64,000 bases of DNA from Delphinapterus leucas (lineage: Eukaryota; Chordata; Mammalia; Artiodactyla; Monodontidae): positions 463,184 to 527,183 of the forward strand of contig NW_022098045.1 of assembly GCF_002288925.2 (NCBI RefSeq). Reading direction: 5' to 3'. Below, piece by piece: positions 48,683 to 61,619 of the stretch (its first letter is position 1; the number at the start of each line of letters is the position of its first letter). Made by a program: the position numbers and the translations under genes. Under the pieces are notes generated by a model. It made no database searches. It was not told where the DNA came from and saw nothing but the letters and a program-made list of their open reading frames with translations.

Positions 48683-50348
48683 TATATACTTTATAATTCA
48701 GGAAGAATTCCTTGCTTCTGAAGATGGAAAAGTTTAGGTAAATACTGGGATATTTATATTTATATTTAGTAGATTTGTTAAATGTGAATAAATATGATTA
48801 ATAGATCTCTCTTAGTAAAATTTATATTTTCATAGATATCATCAACTTAGGGACAAATTGAGTAGCTCCATTTTAAATAGAGTAGTTTCATCAATATAAA
48901 TATCACAATATCATCCACTTTCCAAAAGTTTTCCCCTCAGAATTTCCCACAAAATAATCTGAGATGCAACCTCCAGAGGTTGTGGTGGGGTCATTGAAAA
49001 TCCCTGCAACCAGTAGTCAAGTTGGAGTGGTGGGAAATCTGGGAGAGAGATCTTCATGACTTAACCAGGTTTCCATCCAGGAGGTTTGTCCAAGGGGAAG
49101 GATTCCAAACCCTAAATCGAGATATAGGGGTGAAGCTCCAGTTCAGAGGAGAAACAGCAAAATTCTGACAAGGCAGCGGACAGCCTTAGCCACTAAATTC
49201 TGGGCCTGGAAGAAGCAGGAGTACCAGGAAACCTGCAGGGTTGGCACATTGCACAATCTTATGGGATGCATCGTCTCAGCCCAGATGCTGAGGAGAGTCT
49301 GCAGCTTGGGGGAACACGGATGCCCAGACCTTGTCTCTTGGGGCATTGTGGGCTGAGTCTTGTCTATGGCACAGAGAATCCCTGGTCTGATGGAATGGCT
49401 CAAACCTACCAGGTTTGCTCACAGAGAGCTTGTATCTGAAACTGTCATGAATGAAGTGTGTGTGTTTATGTGGTATGTGTGTGGGGTGTATCTATAGATC
49501 CAGAAGGGGAAGACCTAGAGTGAAGCTGATTTTGGACCCAAAGTCAAAATAAAACTGAAATGAACATAATCAACAATAGCAATGACTGTCGTGGATTGGG
49601 GACTCAAACTCCAGGCACAATGCTGGAATTTTAATATAGATCATGCATCCAGAAACTTCAGTGGTATTTCTCACTAACCCCAAAGAACATTTGAAGAAGT
49701 AGAAACTCAAAGCAGTAGAGCTACAAGGCCAAGATGATGCAGGAAGGGTGTTTTTGTCCAGAGTCAATAAGTACATTCTCTGTTGGTGCGGGCACCCTGA
49801 CATACCAGGGAATGTTGACTTTGTCCCTGCTATTCCTGCAGGGCTGACTCCTGATTTTGTCCTAGCCGAGGTCCAACTTGGCTGCATAACTTGTTCATGG
49901 TATCACGATCTTAAGTCATCAAAGGGGAAAATGAGTACAGTGAAAAAAGAGCAACATCCATTTTCTAAAATATTCTTAATAGAAATAGAGATAATAAAAG
50001 TTATAATACTGATAAGATTATCTATTCCTACATTTGACAAATACTTAGTTATACAAGTTACACTTATCTATCTCACTGTTAGAAGGTTAACATTAATCAT
50101 TACTGTATTTCATCCTCAAATTAAATTTATAAGAGAACTAATGCCATTCCTTGAATTTTTTTCAAAGTGCATCTCAGAAAGGTTAAATAAATTTTCTTCA
50201 ATGTTACATAGGAGGGCTACACTTAAAATCCATTGTTTTCTGATTTTTTCCCACTATTCTACTTTACAATTGGAATAACGTTGTGAAACAAAAGGGAACA
50301 AAGAAACTTATCTGGAAAGATAGCAGCTTCTTTCAAAGTTCTATTTCT
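48683..50348. other. Unassigned sequence
   Basis: No exon or named repeat. The block at 48960-49450 is less AT-rich and may be an old repeat that I cannot identify. A 176-codon open frame (49748-50278) has no recognisable motif. Confidence 0.4.
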
Positions 50349-50403
50349 TCTTCTCTATTTTTATTTTTAAAATTTATTTTGTTCAAGTATAGTTTATTTA
50401 CAA
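50349..50403 (-). mobile_element. Very short 5'-truncated L1 insertion
   Basis: A 55-base insert contains aaatttattttgttcaagta and tagtttatttacaa, a reversed L1 3' end. It is bounded by the perfect 16-base duplication tcaaagttctatttct (50333-50348 and 50404-50419). Confidence 0.8.
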
Positions 50404-50419
50404 TCAAAGTTCTATTTCT

Positions 50420-52009
50420 CTTTCATCCATTGAGTGACAGCTTTGGAGGAAGAAATGACTGCAATAAATAAGTTTTGACCATACTTTCTAGAACCAGGCA
50501 TATTGTAATTATATTAATACTCTAATATAGTAGGAATTGGGGTGGTGGGTGTCTTTTGGCATAGAATGGATAGCATCTTGAAGTCCTAGATGGAAATTAA
50601 TACGGTATGCTTTGTGTTCAATATTTAAAAGACAGATACAATAGCATTTCCCGTCTTAAAAAGAAGCAGATAATTAGAAATGTTTGCTTGGAATGTAGTA
50701 CTTTCTCTCTTCTTTTGTCCTGGCCCAGCTACAGCTGTGCCCATCATCACATGCTCTATCTGTCACCATCTATCACAGGAGTTATATGGGTGGCATGCTT
50801 CATGCAGCTCCCTCTTGCATTCTGAAATAGGTGTGCAACCTCTCTAGGGTTCTGGGAGTGAATGTTACAGGAGCTCTGTGGTGCCTCCACAGTAAGTTTC
50901 TATATTCTGATTTTTCATTTTTAACAGGCTATGATTATACTCATTTCTCTGTTGCAGAATTCCCTATCTAGCTAGACTATTTGTAGATAAATTCCCAGGA
51001 ACCAATGCCAGGATGGATTCCCCTCTAAATATGGAGGCCAGGGCTGCTTCCTTACATCTAGGGCAGTGAAATGATTTGGCGCTGGTCATCAGAGATGATA
51101 AGGATGGAAGAAGGGCTGGCAACTGCAAAAGAAGGAAAAAACTCTCCTTTCTTGTTCACTCCAAGGGAATCAATGGAAGAAGAAAAAATAACGTTTAATT
51201 ATGAAGTTACATTTTCCCATGTGAGTTGGTGCTTTGGTTCAAAAGTTCTCCCTTTTGCTTTGGTGTCTACTTTCCTGGGGGAAAATTCAGAATTCACAAA
51301 ACAGTAAAAGACCTGGGACTCTCTTGGTAGATTAATGTACAAGTTTAATGTATAAGATTTCAGTGCTCTGCCTCAAATAGTTTCCAGTTAGATACACACA
51401 TATAACAGATGAAGAATCAACAACTAGGCAATTGGAATTATTTGAATTTTTAAAAGCTTGAGGTTGGATATGATCTTTCAGATGTTTGTAATTATTGAAT
51501 AGTTTCAATCAATGGCAGAAATATTTATGACAAACTTGCTGTTATCTTTGTCTAAATATACTTTTTAAAAAATTTATTTTACTTTCCGAAGGAAACAGGT
51601 AAGTAGGGATTGCCAATACATAACATTTTTTAGACATGATCCCTCCAGAGAAATCCGATTCTTCGGTGCTAAAGGGAATCGAGGGAATTTGATGTGGATG
51701 ATTGTCCTATTTCTCCAATCCTACACTGTAAGTTTCTTGTGCATAAAATGCTTGTCAAATGCATCTCTGTGTTCTCCTGGTGCCTTGCACTCTGTAGGTC
51801 TTTACCAATTAGAATAGAATTATGGATGTTTCCTACCTCATTGCTGTCCAAACAAATGCTGAGGTGATACAAGTGATCTATGATATAACTAAATAAGTGG
51901 CACCATATGAGAATTAAAAGAAGAAGAAATAGTCTCATTTTTAAACCATTTTTTTTATAACACAGGGAGAATTGACAGTGTTCATTATTTCTGTCCTGTG
52001 TCAAAGATA
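50420..52009. other. Unassigned sequence
   Basis: No gene or firm repeat. The end of a 190-codon minus-strand open frame overlaps here and carries no recognisable domain. Confidence 0.4.
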
Positions 52010-52125
52010 TTTTTTGAAATTTTATTTCATTTATTTTTTTATACAGCAGGTTCTTATTAGTTATCCATTTTATACATATTAGTGTATATATGTCAATCCC
52101 AATCTCCCAATTCATCACACCAAAG
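52010..52125 (-). mobile_element. Short L1 3'-end fragment
   Basis: tttttttatacagcaggttc, ttattagttatccattttat, acatattagtgtatatatgt and aatcccaatctcccaattca form the reversed 3' end of a cetartiodactyl L1, truncated after about 115 bases. Confidence 0.8.
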
Positions 52126-52254
52126 CTATTCTTAAATATCCTTTGAGTAACACTCATGAAATAGATGACCTCACATAGTGTCAGTTTCCAGCTTACTTGA
52201 GCATTTATACCACAGATCCAGCCATATAGAGTGACTGACACAGAATGCTCTTTT

Positions 52255-54080
52255 CCTGCTCAGAATTCACTGAGGAGGGAGTGTGGTCAAGGTGATGGAG
52301 TAGGAAGGTTCTGAGCCAACCTTCTCCCATGGGCAAATAAAAATTGCAACTAATTGCAAAGCAGCTATCTACGAGAATGACCTGAAGATAAGCAGAAAAG
52401 ATTTTCCACACTTAAAGATATAAAGGAAGAACAACAATGAGATGAGTAGGAGGGGCAGAGATGCAATAAAGACCCATACCCCTGGGTGGGTAACCCACAA
52501 ACAGGAGGAAATCACAATTTCAGAGGTTCTCCCGAAGGAGTGAGTGTCTAATCCCCACATCGGGCTTCCTAGGCTGGAGATTCTGCACCAAGAGCACCTG
52601 GCTTTGAAGGGCAGTGGGGCTTGCATATGGGAGAGCTGGGGGGTTGTAGGAAACAAAGACTTTGGTCTTGAAAGGCTCACACAGAACCTCACATGCTTCA
52701 AGACCCAGCACAGAGGCAGTACTTTGAAAGAAAATTGGGTCAGACCCACTTGCTGACATTGGAGAGCCTCCTGGAGAGTCAGGAGGCAACTGGGACACCC
52801 CTGCACCCTGCCCAGGAACATAAATGCTAGGGCAGCCAAATTTGGGAGCTCATTCTACCAGAAGGACACTGGTGTCAGCAAGCACCATTTTGGAATCCTC
52901 CCTTTGGTCTATTAGTGGTGAGGGTTTACCTGCCAATCATCCAGTTAGTACCAGTCCTGGGACACACCAGGCAGAGTAGCCAGCCACATGGAGACTCAGT
53001 CACACCCACAGTGTGCTGGCACCAGCCCTTGGACTACCTGAGCCCTGCAAGCAACCACCCTGGGAGCTGGTTCCAACCACCAGCAGGGTGGTGCCAGCCC
53101 TGGGATGCTCCAGGTAGCACAGCCAGACATACAAGAATGCATCCCAGCCCACCATTGGGCCAGTAGCATCTTCACAAGGGAGAACCTAACAGCCAATCAG
53201 GCCAGGGACTAGCCCCACCTACCAGAGTGCCCATAGTAGTCAGCCTGGCCACTACAGAAGGTCCCATGAAGCCCACATAAGAGGCACCCCTAAAGCATAT
53301 AGCTCTGGTGAGCAGAGGGGAGTGTGCTGCTGGGACACATAGGACATGTCCTACATAAGGCCACTTCTCTAAAGTCAAGAAACATAACCACCCTACCTAA
53401 TACAAATAAAATAAAACAAAACAGATAATTAGGTAAAATGAGGTGATAGAGGAATATGTTTCAAATGAAGAAACAAGGTAAAAAGAAGAACTAAGTGAAG
53501 TGGAGACAAGCAATCTACCAAATAAAGAATTCAGGGTAATGACCATAAAGGTGCTCAATGAACTTGGAACAAGAATGGATGAACACAGTGAGAAGTTTAC
53601 CAAAGAGAAAATATAAGGGACCAAACAGAGCTAAAGAATAAAATAACTGAAAAAAAAAAATAGGATGCCACTCTCACCACTTTATTCAACATAGTACTGG
53701 AAGTCCTAGCCACAGCAATCAGGCAAGAAAAATAAATAAAAGGAATTCAAATTGGAAAGGAAGAAGTAAAACTGTCACTGTTTGCAGATAAACACTATAT
53801 ATAAAAAAATCCTAAAGATGCCACCAAAACCTATTAGAAGTAATAAGTGAATTCAGTAAAGTTGCAGGACACAAAATTAATATACAGAAATCTGTTGCTT
53901 TTCTATACATGAACAATGGACTATCAGAAAGAGAAACTGAGAAAAAATCCTATTTACTATTGCATAAAAATAAAACATTGAGGAATAAATTTAACCAAGG
54001 AGGTGAACAATCCGTACTCTGAAAACTATAAGACATTGATGAAAGAAATTGAAGACAACACAAAGATATGGAATGATATA
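52255..54080 (+). mobile_element. L1 with 5' UTR fused to late ORF2 (large internal deletion)
   Basis: 52255-53640 is a sense L1 5' UTR running towards ORF1 (gaattcagggtaatgaccat, tgaacttggaacaagaatgg). After an A-run at 53650, the sequence jumps to mid-ORF2 (atgccactctcaccacttta, catagtactggaagtcctag, gaaactgtcactgtttgcag region) and stops at about 54080. ORF1 and most of ORF2, with the endonuclease, are missing. Non-coding. Confidence 0.75.
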
Positions 54081-54446
54081 CCATGCCCACTATGTTGACA
54101 CATTTTTAAAGCAAGTTAATTGACAATTCTTTTCTGTGTAATAATTTATCTACTTCAACTCATTTTTAATTCCCCTAACCTAGTTGGTGTCCCAGAAAAT
54201 CCCTGGTACAGGGATTCATTCTGTTACAAAAGTTACTTTGCAAGTCTTTTCCTGGTTCTTAGATTGTTTTGAAAATTAGTCATGCTAGAAAGCTTGATGA
54301 TGTAAGAGGGAAAAAATGGTGGAGGAAGATTCCAGAGGAAGGTCAAGGTGATGAGATGAAGAATGCATGCACGTAGAAAACTCTAAACAATAGGAGAAAT
54401 TTGACCTTTATGAGATGAAAGAGAAGGTGTTGATGGAAATGATGAA
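54081..54446. other. Unassigned sequence
   Basis: No feature was recognised. Confidence 0.4.
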
Positions 54447-54509
54447 GTGTGTGTGTGTGTGTGTGTGTCCGTGTGTGTGTGTGTCTGTGTGTCCCTGTTG
54501 TGTGTGTTG
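54447..54509. repeat. GT dinucleotide microsatellite
   Basis: (GT)n with a few interruptions (tccg, tctg, tccctgtt). Confidence 0.9.
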
Positions 54510-55562
54510 GAGGGAGGTGAGAAGAAATTAATGCCAGATGCAGAATCGCACAAATTACAAAAAATCATCTCATCTGGGTGGACCAATTGCCAAAGAACTC
54601 CGTCTCATATCAGACAGATTATCCAAAATGTGGATTGTAGTTTCCAAATGTGGACTGGATTGTAGTTTCTGCTCTGGCCCTCACCCAGTTGCTTTTGTGC
54701 AGTTCACATACTGCACATCTGTATGCAGGAGTCCCTTGATACTCTATTTTATTTTTAAAATTAAAAATGTGGATCTGCATCTCAGATAAAGAGGTTGATA
54801 GACGGTTGGAGGGAAATTTTATATATTTAATATAGCTAGTGAGTCAAATAGGGGAGTGGTACCTTATTAGGGAGATGCAAATGAAATGGTGGCTACTCTT
54901 GAGTTTGGAAGAAAAGGGTCTCTTGTGGCAGCATTTGTGTCTGTCTCTGCCATGTTAGACACCTGAGCCATGGGGCAAACAGTGGATGATTAAATGATGA
55001 ATGTGAAGACATGTGGGGGAAGGACAAATGGAAAACAGTTAAGTGTTGGCCAGAGTGTGGTTCATGCAATGGACTATGAGGGGAAGATAAGTCAGTGAGG
55101 ACTGTAGAGATTGCAAACACAGTGGGGTCACTGGCTGGCAGATGTGATGAACCCGGAGAGTAGAAGCTGTGGAAACATGGAGGCGAGCAAGCTGGAAGTT
55201 CAGAGCTTGTGGTGGGAGCACAACAACACTGGGCCTTGGGACTCCAGGTGTTGGTTACTTGTGGGTGATGACAAATCATGGGCCCCTGGGTGACCACTGT
55301 GAGTTGGAGGGTCACTGGAGCAGAGAGTGTTGGGGAACCAAGATCACATTAGTTGGATCAATCTAGTTTGCATAGATACCAGTCTTCCAACATGATTTCC
55401 AGAGATGAAGTAGAGGAAGGCTGAAGGGGGTTTGTGGGGGGAGAGGGGAGGCCAGGGAGTATGTATCCATGTGTCTTTGTGTCATGTATCTCCACAGAGG
55501 AGAAAAGTGAACTAGGAAAAGCACCCCTCCTCAGTGGCCTTATTGGCTTAGCTGGAGAGGTC
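54510..55562. other. Unassigned sequence
   Basis: Less AT-rich than its surroundings, with short overlapping open frames on both strands. A 20-base stretch around 54630-54665 is repeated (ccaaatgtggactggattgt variants). No family was recognised. Confidence 0.4.
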
Positions 55563-55638
55563 AGCTCTTCCTCCTTCTCCCCCTCCTCTCCCCTCCCATC
55601 CCCCTTTTCCTCCCCTTCTTCCTCTTCTCCTTCTTCTG
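55563..55638. repeat. Polypyrimidine (CTT/CCT-rich) tract
   Basis: About 75 bases are almost entirely C and T on the + strand. This is low-complexity sequence. Confidence 0.85.
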
Positions 55639-55649
55639 TCCACAGCTGC

Positions 55650-56115
55650 TTTAATCATAATAGCCACAAACTGGAAACAACCCAAATAGCCAAATAAATA
55701 GGTGAATAGGTAAACAAATTGTGGAATATCCTTAAATGAAATCCACAATCATGATAAAGAGGAATCAACTGTTGATATATATATACTTCAATGTGGATAA
55801 TTCTCAAAATAATTATGCTGATTGAAAAAAGCCAGACATAAAAGAATATACTGCATGAAGTTACAGAAAATGCAAACTAATCTATAGTGACAGAGGATAG
55901 CAGATCACAGATTGCTGGGGTGGAGGGGCAAGGTAGCCTAGAAGGGAGGAATTACAGGAATTACACAAAAAATCTTTGGGAGGGTGATGGATATATTCAT
56001 TATCTTGGTTGTGGTAATGGCTTCACAGGCATATACATATGTCAAAACTTATTAAATTATACAATTTAGACATGTGCAGTTTATGATAAATCAATTATAC
56101 ATCAAAAAGTTGTTA
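55650..56115 (+). mobile_element. Old L1 3' end, sense
   Basis: aatagccacaaactggaaac, gattgaaaaaagccagacat, ttggttgtggtaatggcttc, gtcaaaacttattaaattat follow the sense 3' end of an old L1. Confidence 0.75.
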
Positions 56116-56189
56116 AAAATAATACTCCCTGCCTCCATAATATTAATAAACCCTTTTGAAACCTTATTTTCCAGCCTTGGTTTTCTTCT

Positions 56190-56490
56190 TTCAACAGTAA
56201 ATATTTCTCTCCATTCTCTTCTTGCTTGCATGATTTCTGATGAGAAGTCTGCTATAATACTTACCCTTGATCCTCTATAAGTGAGATTTTTTTTTTTCCT
56301 TTTGGCTTCTTTCAAGACTTTGTCTTGGTTTTTGTTTTCTGTAGTTTGAATATGATATGCCTCAGTGTAAATTTTTTTCAGTATTTATCCTGCTTGATGT
56401 GCTCTGAACTTCCTGGATGTGTGGTTGGATGTCTGTCATTAATTTTGGAAAATTCTTAACCATGATTCCTTCAAATATTTAGCAACAACC
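56190..56490 (-). mobile_element. Old L1 3'-region fragment, antisense
   Basis: tttctgatgagaagtctgct, gactttgtcttggtttttgt, tatgatatgcctcagtgtaa, ttcctggatgtgtggttgga. This is the same region as in the element at 36950-39700. Confidence 0.7.
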
Positions 56491-57861
56491 TTCCTCAGGG
56501 AAAAGACAGCTTCCAGTGAGGTTTAGGAGGAGGAGAGTGTACATTTGACAGGACTGGGGTTCCAGTGTCAGCCCCCCAGAACCTAAAGCCCTCAGACAGG
56601 TTTATTCCTGAAGGAATCCCTCTCCCTCTGCCTTCTCAGCAGCATCAAGAGTGTAGCTAACATTTTCTTTTTCAATGCTGCTGCTTCCTTTCCTTTGCCT
56701 CAGAATATTCTACCAGATTTCCAGAGCAAAACCTCCTGCTCTCAAGGTTTCTGACTATTTCTAAGCACAATAAAATTGTTTCAAAGGCAACTGTGGCTAA
56801 AGTAATGTCTCTGCCCTGAGCCTGGAAATTTTGTATAGCTGGCTGTCTTATTGGGAACAAAAACACTGGGAATAGCTGGGTGGGTGCCTGAGCAGGCTGG
56901 ATTGGGCATGGGTAAATGGTTGGGTTCTTTGCTTCTGTTGTGGTATAAAAATAAAATCTGCACTGTATATTTTTAGTAATTTAAAACACAATAAAAGTGA
57001 TCAGAGTCCTTTAAAAAATCTCCAATGGCGTAACCAGGTTAGAGATTTGCATAAATAGGTTACAGCAACACAGAAACTGCATTTTCTGTCTCAAAAAGGG
57101 GGAAATAAAATGAAGATATAACTAAGGAAAATAATATATACAATTCTGTAGTGTTTCATATGTAAAATATGAGTGTATAAGTGTAAGGAGAGGTAATAGT
57201 TCTCTAGAAAATATTATCACCCTGCGAAAGGGAAAGAATTATGGTTAAACTGCTATTAATCCTCTGATGAAATATTTAGAATGGCAAAATGTCTTTGAGA
57301 GATATGCACATTTTGTTTTATTTTTTTCTAAACCTAACTTCTGAATATGTCCACTTCCATTCAGACTAACTCAAAGGATAATACAATGCAGTTTGAAGGG
57401 CAGTGAAGAACAAAGTATTGGAGTGACAAAGAAAATGATCCCACCATGTTCTATAGATAGCACAAAAGAGTACCATTCACTGCTGCTTTTTCAACTCATC
57501 ACAACTTGTACAACCCAACTCTGTTAGCTAATATCTTCAAGAGGAAAAAAAAAACCCTTATAAAATGCATTTCTAACAGTATTTTCTAATCATAAAATAG
57601 ACTCCAGAGAAAATTCAGAAGGTGTTTAAAAAACTGAAAATGCATCATTTACAACAAGAGGAGTATAAATAAACAAAGGCCTCTAGATTCAAGAAACACA
57701 ACTGCATCTTGTGGATGAAATTTTTTGGGGTGAGGAGAAGATTGTTCCAGAGGATGTTACATTGAGTTCATTCACAGCCTAGCACGCAAGGAACATTATC
57801 TTTCTAAGAATTTAGGAACTACTGCTCTAAATCTATATATTTTTCCCTTTCATTTCCCTTA
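56491..57861. other. Unassigned sequence
   Basis: No gene or repeat was recognised. Confidence 0.45.
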
Positions 57862-58180
57862 TCATTTTTTTAATTAAAATTTTTAAATTGAAGTCTAGTT
57901 AATTTACAATGTTGTTTCAACTGTACAGCAAAGTGATTCAGTTATATATATACGTGTATGTATATACATATTCATTTTCAGATTTTTTTCCATTATAGGT
58001 TATTACATGATATTGAGTATAGTTCCCTGTACTATACACTATGTCCTTATTGTTTATCTGTTGAATATATGGTAGTGTGCATATATTAATGCCAAACTCC
58101 TGATTTATCCCCACCCCCAGCTATCTCCTCTGGTAACAATAAGTTTGTTTTCTGTGTCTGTGAGTCTGTTTTCCAGCAGT
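57862..58180 (-). mobile_element. L1 3'-end fragment
   Basis: ttgaagtctagttaatttac, actgtacagcaaagtgattc, gatattgagtatagttccct: reversed cetartiodactyl L1 3' end. Confidence 0.8.
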
Positions 58181-59439
58181 ATAAGAACAACTGACAGTGT
58201 GAATACACCCTACATCATGACACAGTACTCACACATATGTGTGTATCCATGAGATGAATGCTCATAATTTCATTTTTTTCTAGTCTTTTCTCTTCTCTTC
58301 CATTCTTTCATTTTAAAAATGATGATCTTGACCCCACTTCATTGATTTCACAATCCATGAATATGCGGCCACTGTAGGTGGAATACTGAACTGCTTATGA
58401 TATGTTCTTAATGCTGATTTTGTTTTCCATGTCCCACCTTTTCCTTCCCCCTTTTGAAGGTCTTTTTCCCCTGCCATGATTCAGAAGCGTTTCTCTACCT
58501 TTATCTTTGGAACTCTATTGTCTCTGACCACCAGTGAGGACAGGTCCATGGGCCACGTGTGGACAAAACCCCCTTGCATCTCTGAAGGGCTACCTTCTGG
58601 GGTGGGGTGGGAGAAAGGAGCCTCTGAAAACTTTTCACTTCATCTGAACACAACTGGGCCCAGAACCCAGGATTCACAGCTCGAGGGGTTGAATCTACTA
58701 CATAAGACTCTCCAAAAGTGCCATGTTGCAGCTAATGGTCCTGCCTCACACTTTATGGAGAGAAGAAATGATGGGAAGAAGCTTATTTTCCTGCCATCAA
58801 GTCCTCCGATTCCACACACCTGCATCTACCGTCTGGATGCTCCGTCCTGGACAATGGCAAAGTGCCCTTTCTCTACCCAAAGGCTACTGCTGCTCTACTA
58901 CTTAGGGTACTAATCCTGCCCGTGTTGGTGACTATTTTGCAGCTGCAACTAATCTCTTTTCCCCTTGATTACTGAATTCTCTCTTCCCTTAGGCCACAGA
59001 CATGCCAACACTCCACACTGAAACTAAACGGCACACCTACTCCTGAGTGTGGGTCCTCACCAGGTGATGCCTCATTTCTTTGCTTCTCTGCACAGCACAG
59101 CTTGAAAGGGTTGCACGTAGTTGCTGTACCCACTTAACCTCATCTCTTCACAGTCAGTCTTCTGGGCACTGGTTCCTGCAATCCCAGGGAATCTGCTCTT
59201 GATGGGTTACTATGACATCATAGTACACTGCTGACGTCACTCCATTGGTCCCCATTCTGTTCACTTAGCAGCATTTGACATCTCTGACCACCTTCTTTAT
59301 GAAAATCTCTCCTCAGAATATTCTGATTTTCCTCCCTTCTCACTGGATGCTGCTGCTTAATCTTTGCTTGTTCAGCCCTTTCCTGCTCTTTTTTTCCCTG
59401 TAGTCCTTATACTTTCTGTCATTTACTAATTTAGTTAGT
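58181..59439. other. Unassigned sequence
   Basis: No gene was recognised. A 145-codon open frame (58476-58913) shows no domain. Confidence 0.4.
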
Positions 59440-59580
59440 TTATTGTCAGTTTCCACCACTAAAGTGTATGTTCTGATAGGACAAGGTTTTTTTTTTTCTG
59501 TTTTGTTCCTTGATAATCTCCAACACTTAGGACAATGTGTGATCTATAATTGTCATTCAATGCTTTGTTGAATGAATCTC
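59440..59580 (+). mobile_element. L2 3'-end remnant
   Basis: aaagtgtatgttctgatagg, ccaacacttaggacaatgtg, caatgctttgttgaatgaat. Confidence 0.45.
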
Positions 59581-59749
59581 GTAGTGTCTTGGATGTATAC
59601 GTTTTAAAATTTTATAAGTGCTATTGTGCTATAGACGTTCTTCTGTCTTTTCTTTTTTTAATACATAACCCTAAGCATTTAAGATCACCAGTGTTGCCTT
59701 ATGTAGATAGAATATATCTGTTTTAATATTTCAAGGTATTCTCTTCATG

Positions 59750-61600
59750 TAAACATCATATTTTATTTGTCTATTTTCTTAGGAATTAATATTTAAGTTG
59801 CTCCGAACTTGTTATACCACAAATATTGAAGCCAAGATTAGTCCCATGAATGTTGCCTTGTGGACATGTGAATTTCTCTGGGAGAGGTATACTCAGGAGA
59901 AGAGCTTGCGAATCATAGGTTATATGTCTTCATTATCTCTACATAATAAGTACTGCCATATTGCTTCCCAAAAATGATGTACAAATTTGCATTCTTACCT
60001 AAGGTATGTGGATGCTTATTTTCCCATATATTCCACCACATTTATAATTACCTTTCTTGTTTTTGTCAAACTGATTGGTGTAGAATATCCTTTTAAAAAA
60101 TTTACATTCATACCACTTTATATGGACACTGAAATATGAATTTCAGTAATTTTCACTTTATGAAATATTATTCTTCTTTTGATTTTTCCTCCAACCATTT
60201 AAATACATAAATCATCCTTAGCTTGTGTACTGCAGAAAAACAAGCAGCCTGCTTGTTTTTGCTACCAAGCCATGAGCTACGTGGTTGGAAGAATGATATC
60301 TTACTGTTGCTTTTCTTTGAAAATATCTACCTACTAATGAATTTAACCATCTTTTTCTGAACTTGTTAGCTTTTTAGGTTTCCCTTTTATTATTAACTTA
60401 TCTTCTGTCTTTGATGAATTGCATTTTTATTAGTTTTCCTGTATTTCTTTACATTTTTAAGACTCTGATAGATTCTTAAATATTAGTCTTGTCAAGTTTT
60501 TACATTTCAATTAATCTTCTCTCAGTCTATCATCTGTCAGGTGGCCTCCTATTTGTCTCTCTTTGTTGAACAGATATTTGGTAGAGTATCTGTTATTTGG
60601 AAGTTTGGTAGAGTAAGTTCCAGTAAGTTTTTGATCTTCATGGTTTGTGAAGGTTTAATATTACCAAAGAGGAAATTCCTTACTTCTATATCACAAAGAT
60701 ATTTTTCTATATTTTCATCTCTTAGTTTTATGTTATCTTTCACTTTCAAGTCCTTAATTCTGCATCCATATTGTAGTTAATGAAAGATACAGACCCAGCT
60801 TAAATTTCATGTGAGGTGAACAGTCTTCCCCAAGAAAGCTATTTAATATTTTTTCTTTATTATTGATTTGTTGGTACCACTCTTATATCAAGTTGTATCT
60901 GTTTTATGAGCATTTATTTCTGAGCTTGCTTTTCTGTTGTGAGTCTATATTTTAAGTGGTATCGTAGTATCATGTTATTTTATTATTATTAACATTAGCA
61001 TTATTATTATTACATTACATTCTACCTTAAATTCTTGTATGACAATTCTTTTATTTTCTCAAGACTAATTTATTGATGGAACTTTATTCTTTCCTATAAA
61101 GTTTTAGACAACTTCTTTTCAAAAAAGCACTTGAAAAAAATCTAACTGAGTTTTTAATTTGATTTCATTAAATTATAAATGTATATGGGAATTTGTGGTT
61201 AAATAATATACTTTTCTTTCTTCGTACTCTAACGTTTTAAGAATTTTCTTCAGAGAGTAGTTGTGCTTTCTCTGTGGGCTTAGGTCCTAGGCATGTATTT
61301 TTCTCTTGCCAGTGTAAAGGAATGGTCTAGATTATTTTAAAATCTGTGCTAGAAAATTTGTTGTAGTCTTTTTACTTTTAGTAGTATATCTGATATGTTT
61401 TCTGTACTTGCCCATAAAAATCTATAAATAATGGACATTCTACTTAATTTTTTTTAAAAAACATACATGCTTTGTCTCTTTTGCTGGTCTGCAAGTGTTA
61501 TCCAGAACTTCTAGTGCCATGCATAACAGCAGTGAAATCAGGCATCTTGTCTTTTTTCCTGCATTTAAAGAGATTTCTGGGTTTTGGTCTCACATGTAAG
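59750..61600 (-). mobile_element. Diverged LINE (old L1 or HAL1) region
   Basis: Reversed L1 phrases (gagaggtatactcaggagaa, gtcaaactgattggtgtaga, gactctgatagattcttaaa) suggest one or more old fragments. They are strongly decayed and limits are approximate. Confidence 0.45.
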
Positions 61601-61619
61601 GTCAACACTCTTGTCCTAC

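Noticed and set aside
49748..50278. 176-codon open frame on the + strand
   Set aside because: No motif, signal or splice context that I recognise. Composition looks like translated non-coding DNA.
51669..52241. 190-codon minus-strand open frame
   Set aside because: It runs through an inserted L1 3' end (52010-52125) and unassigned AT-rich sequence. It has no recognisable domain, and its amino-acid content is that of chance AT-rich translation.
54447..54509. Regularly spaced repeat that could be mistaken for a CRISPR-like array
   Set aside because: It is an ordinary GT microsatellite in a mammalian genome, with no spacers.
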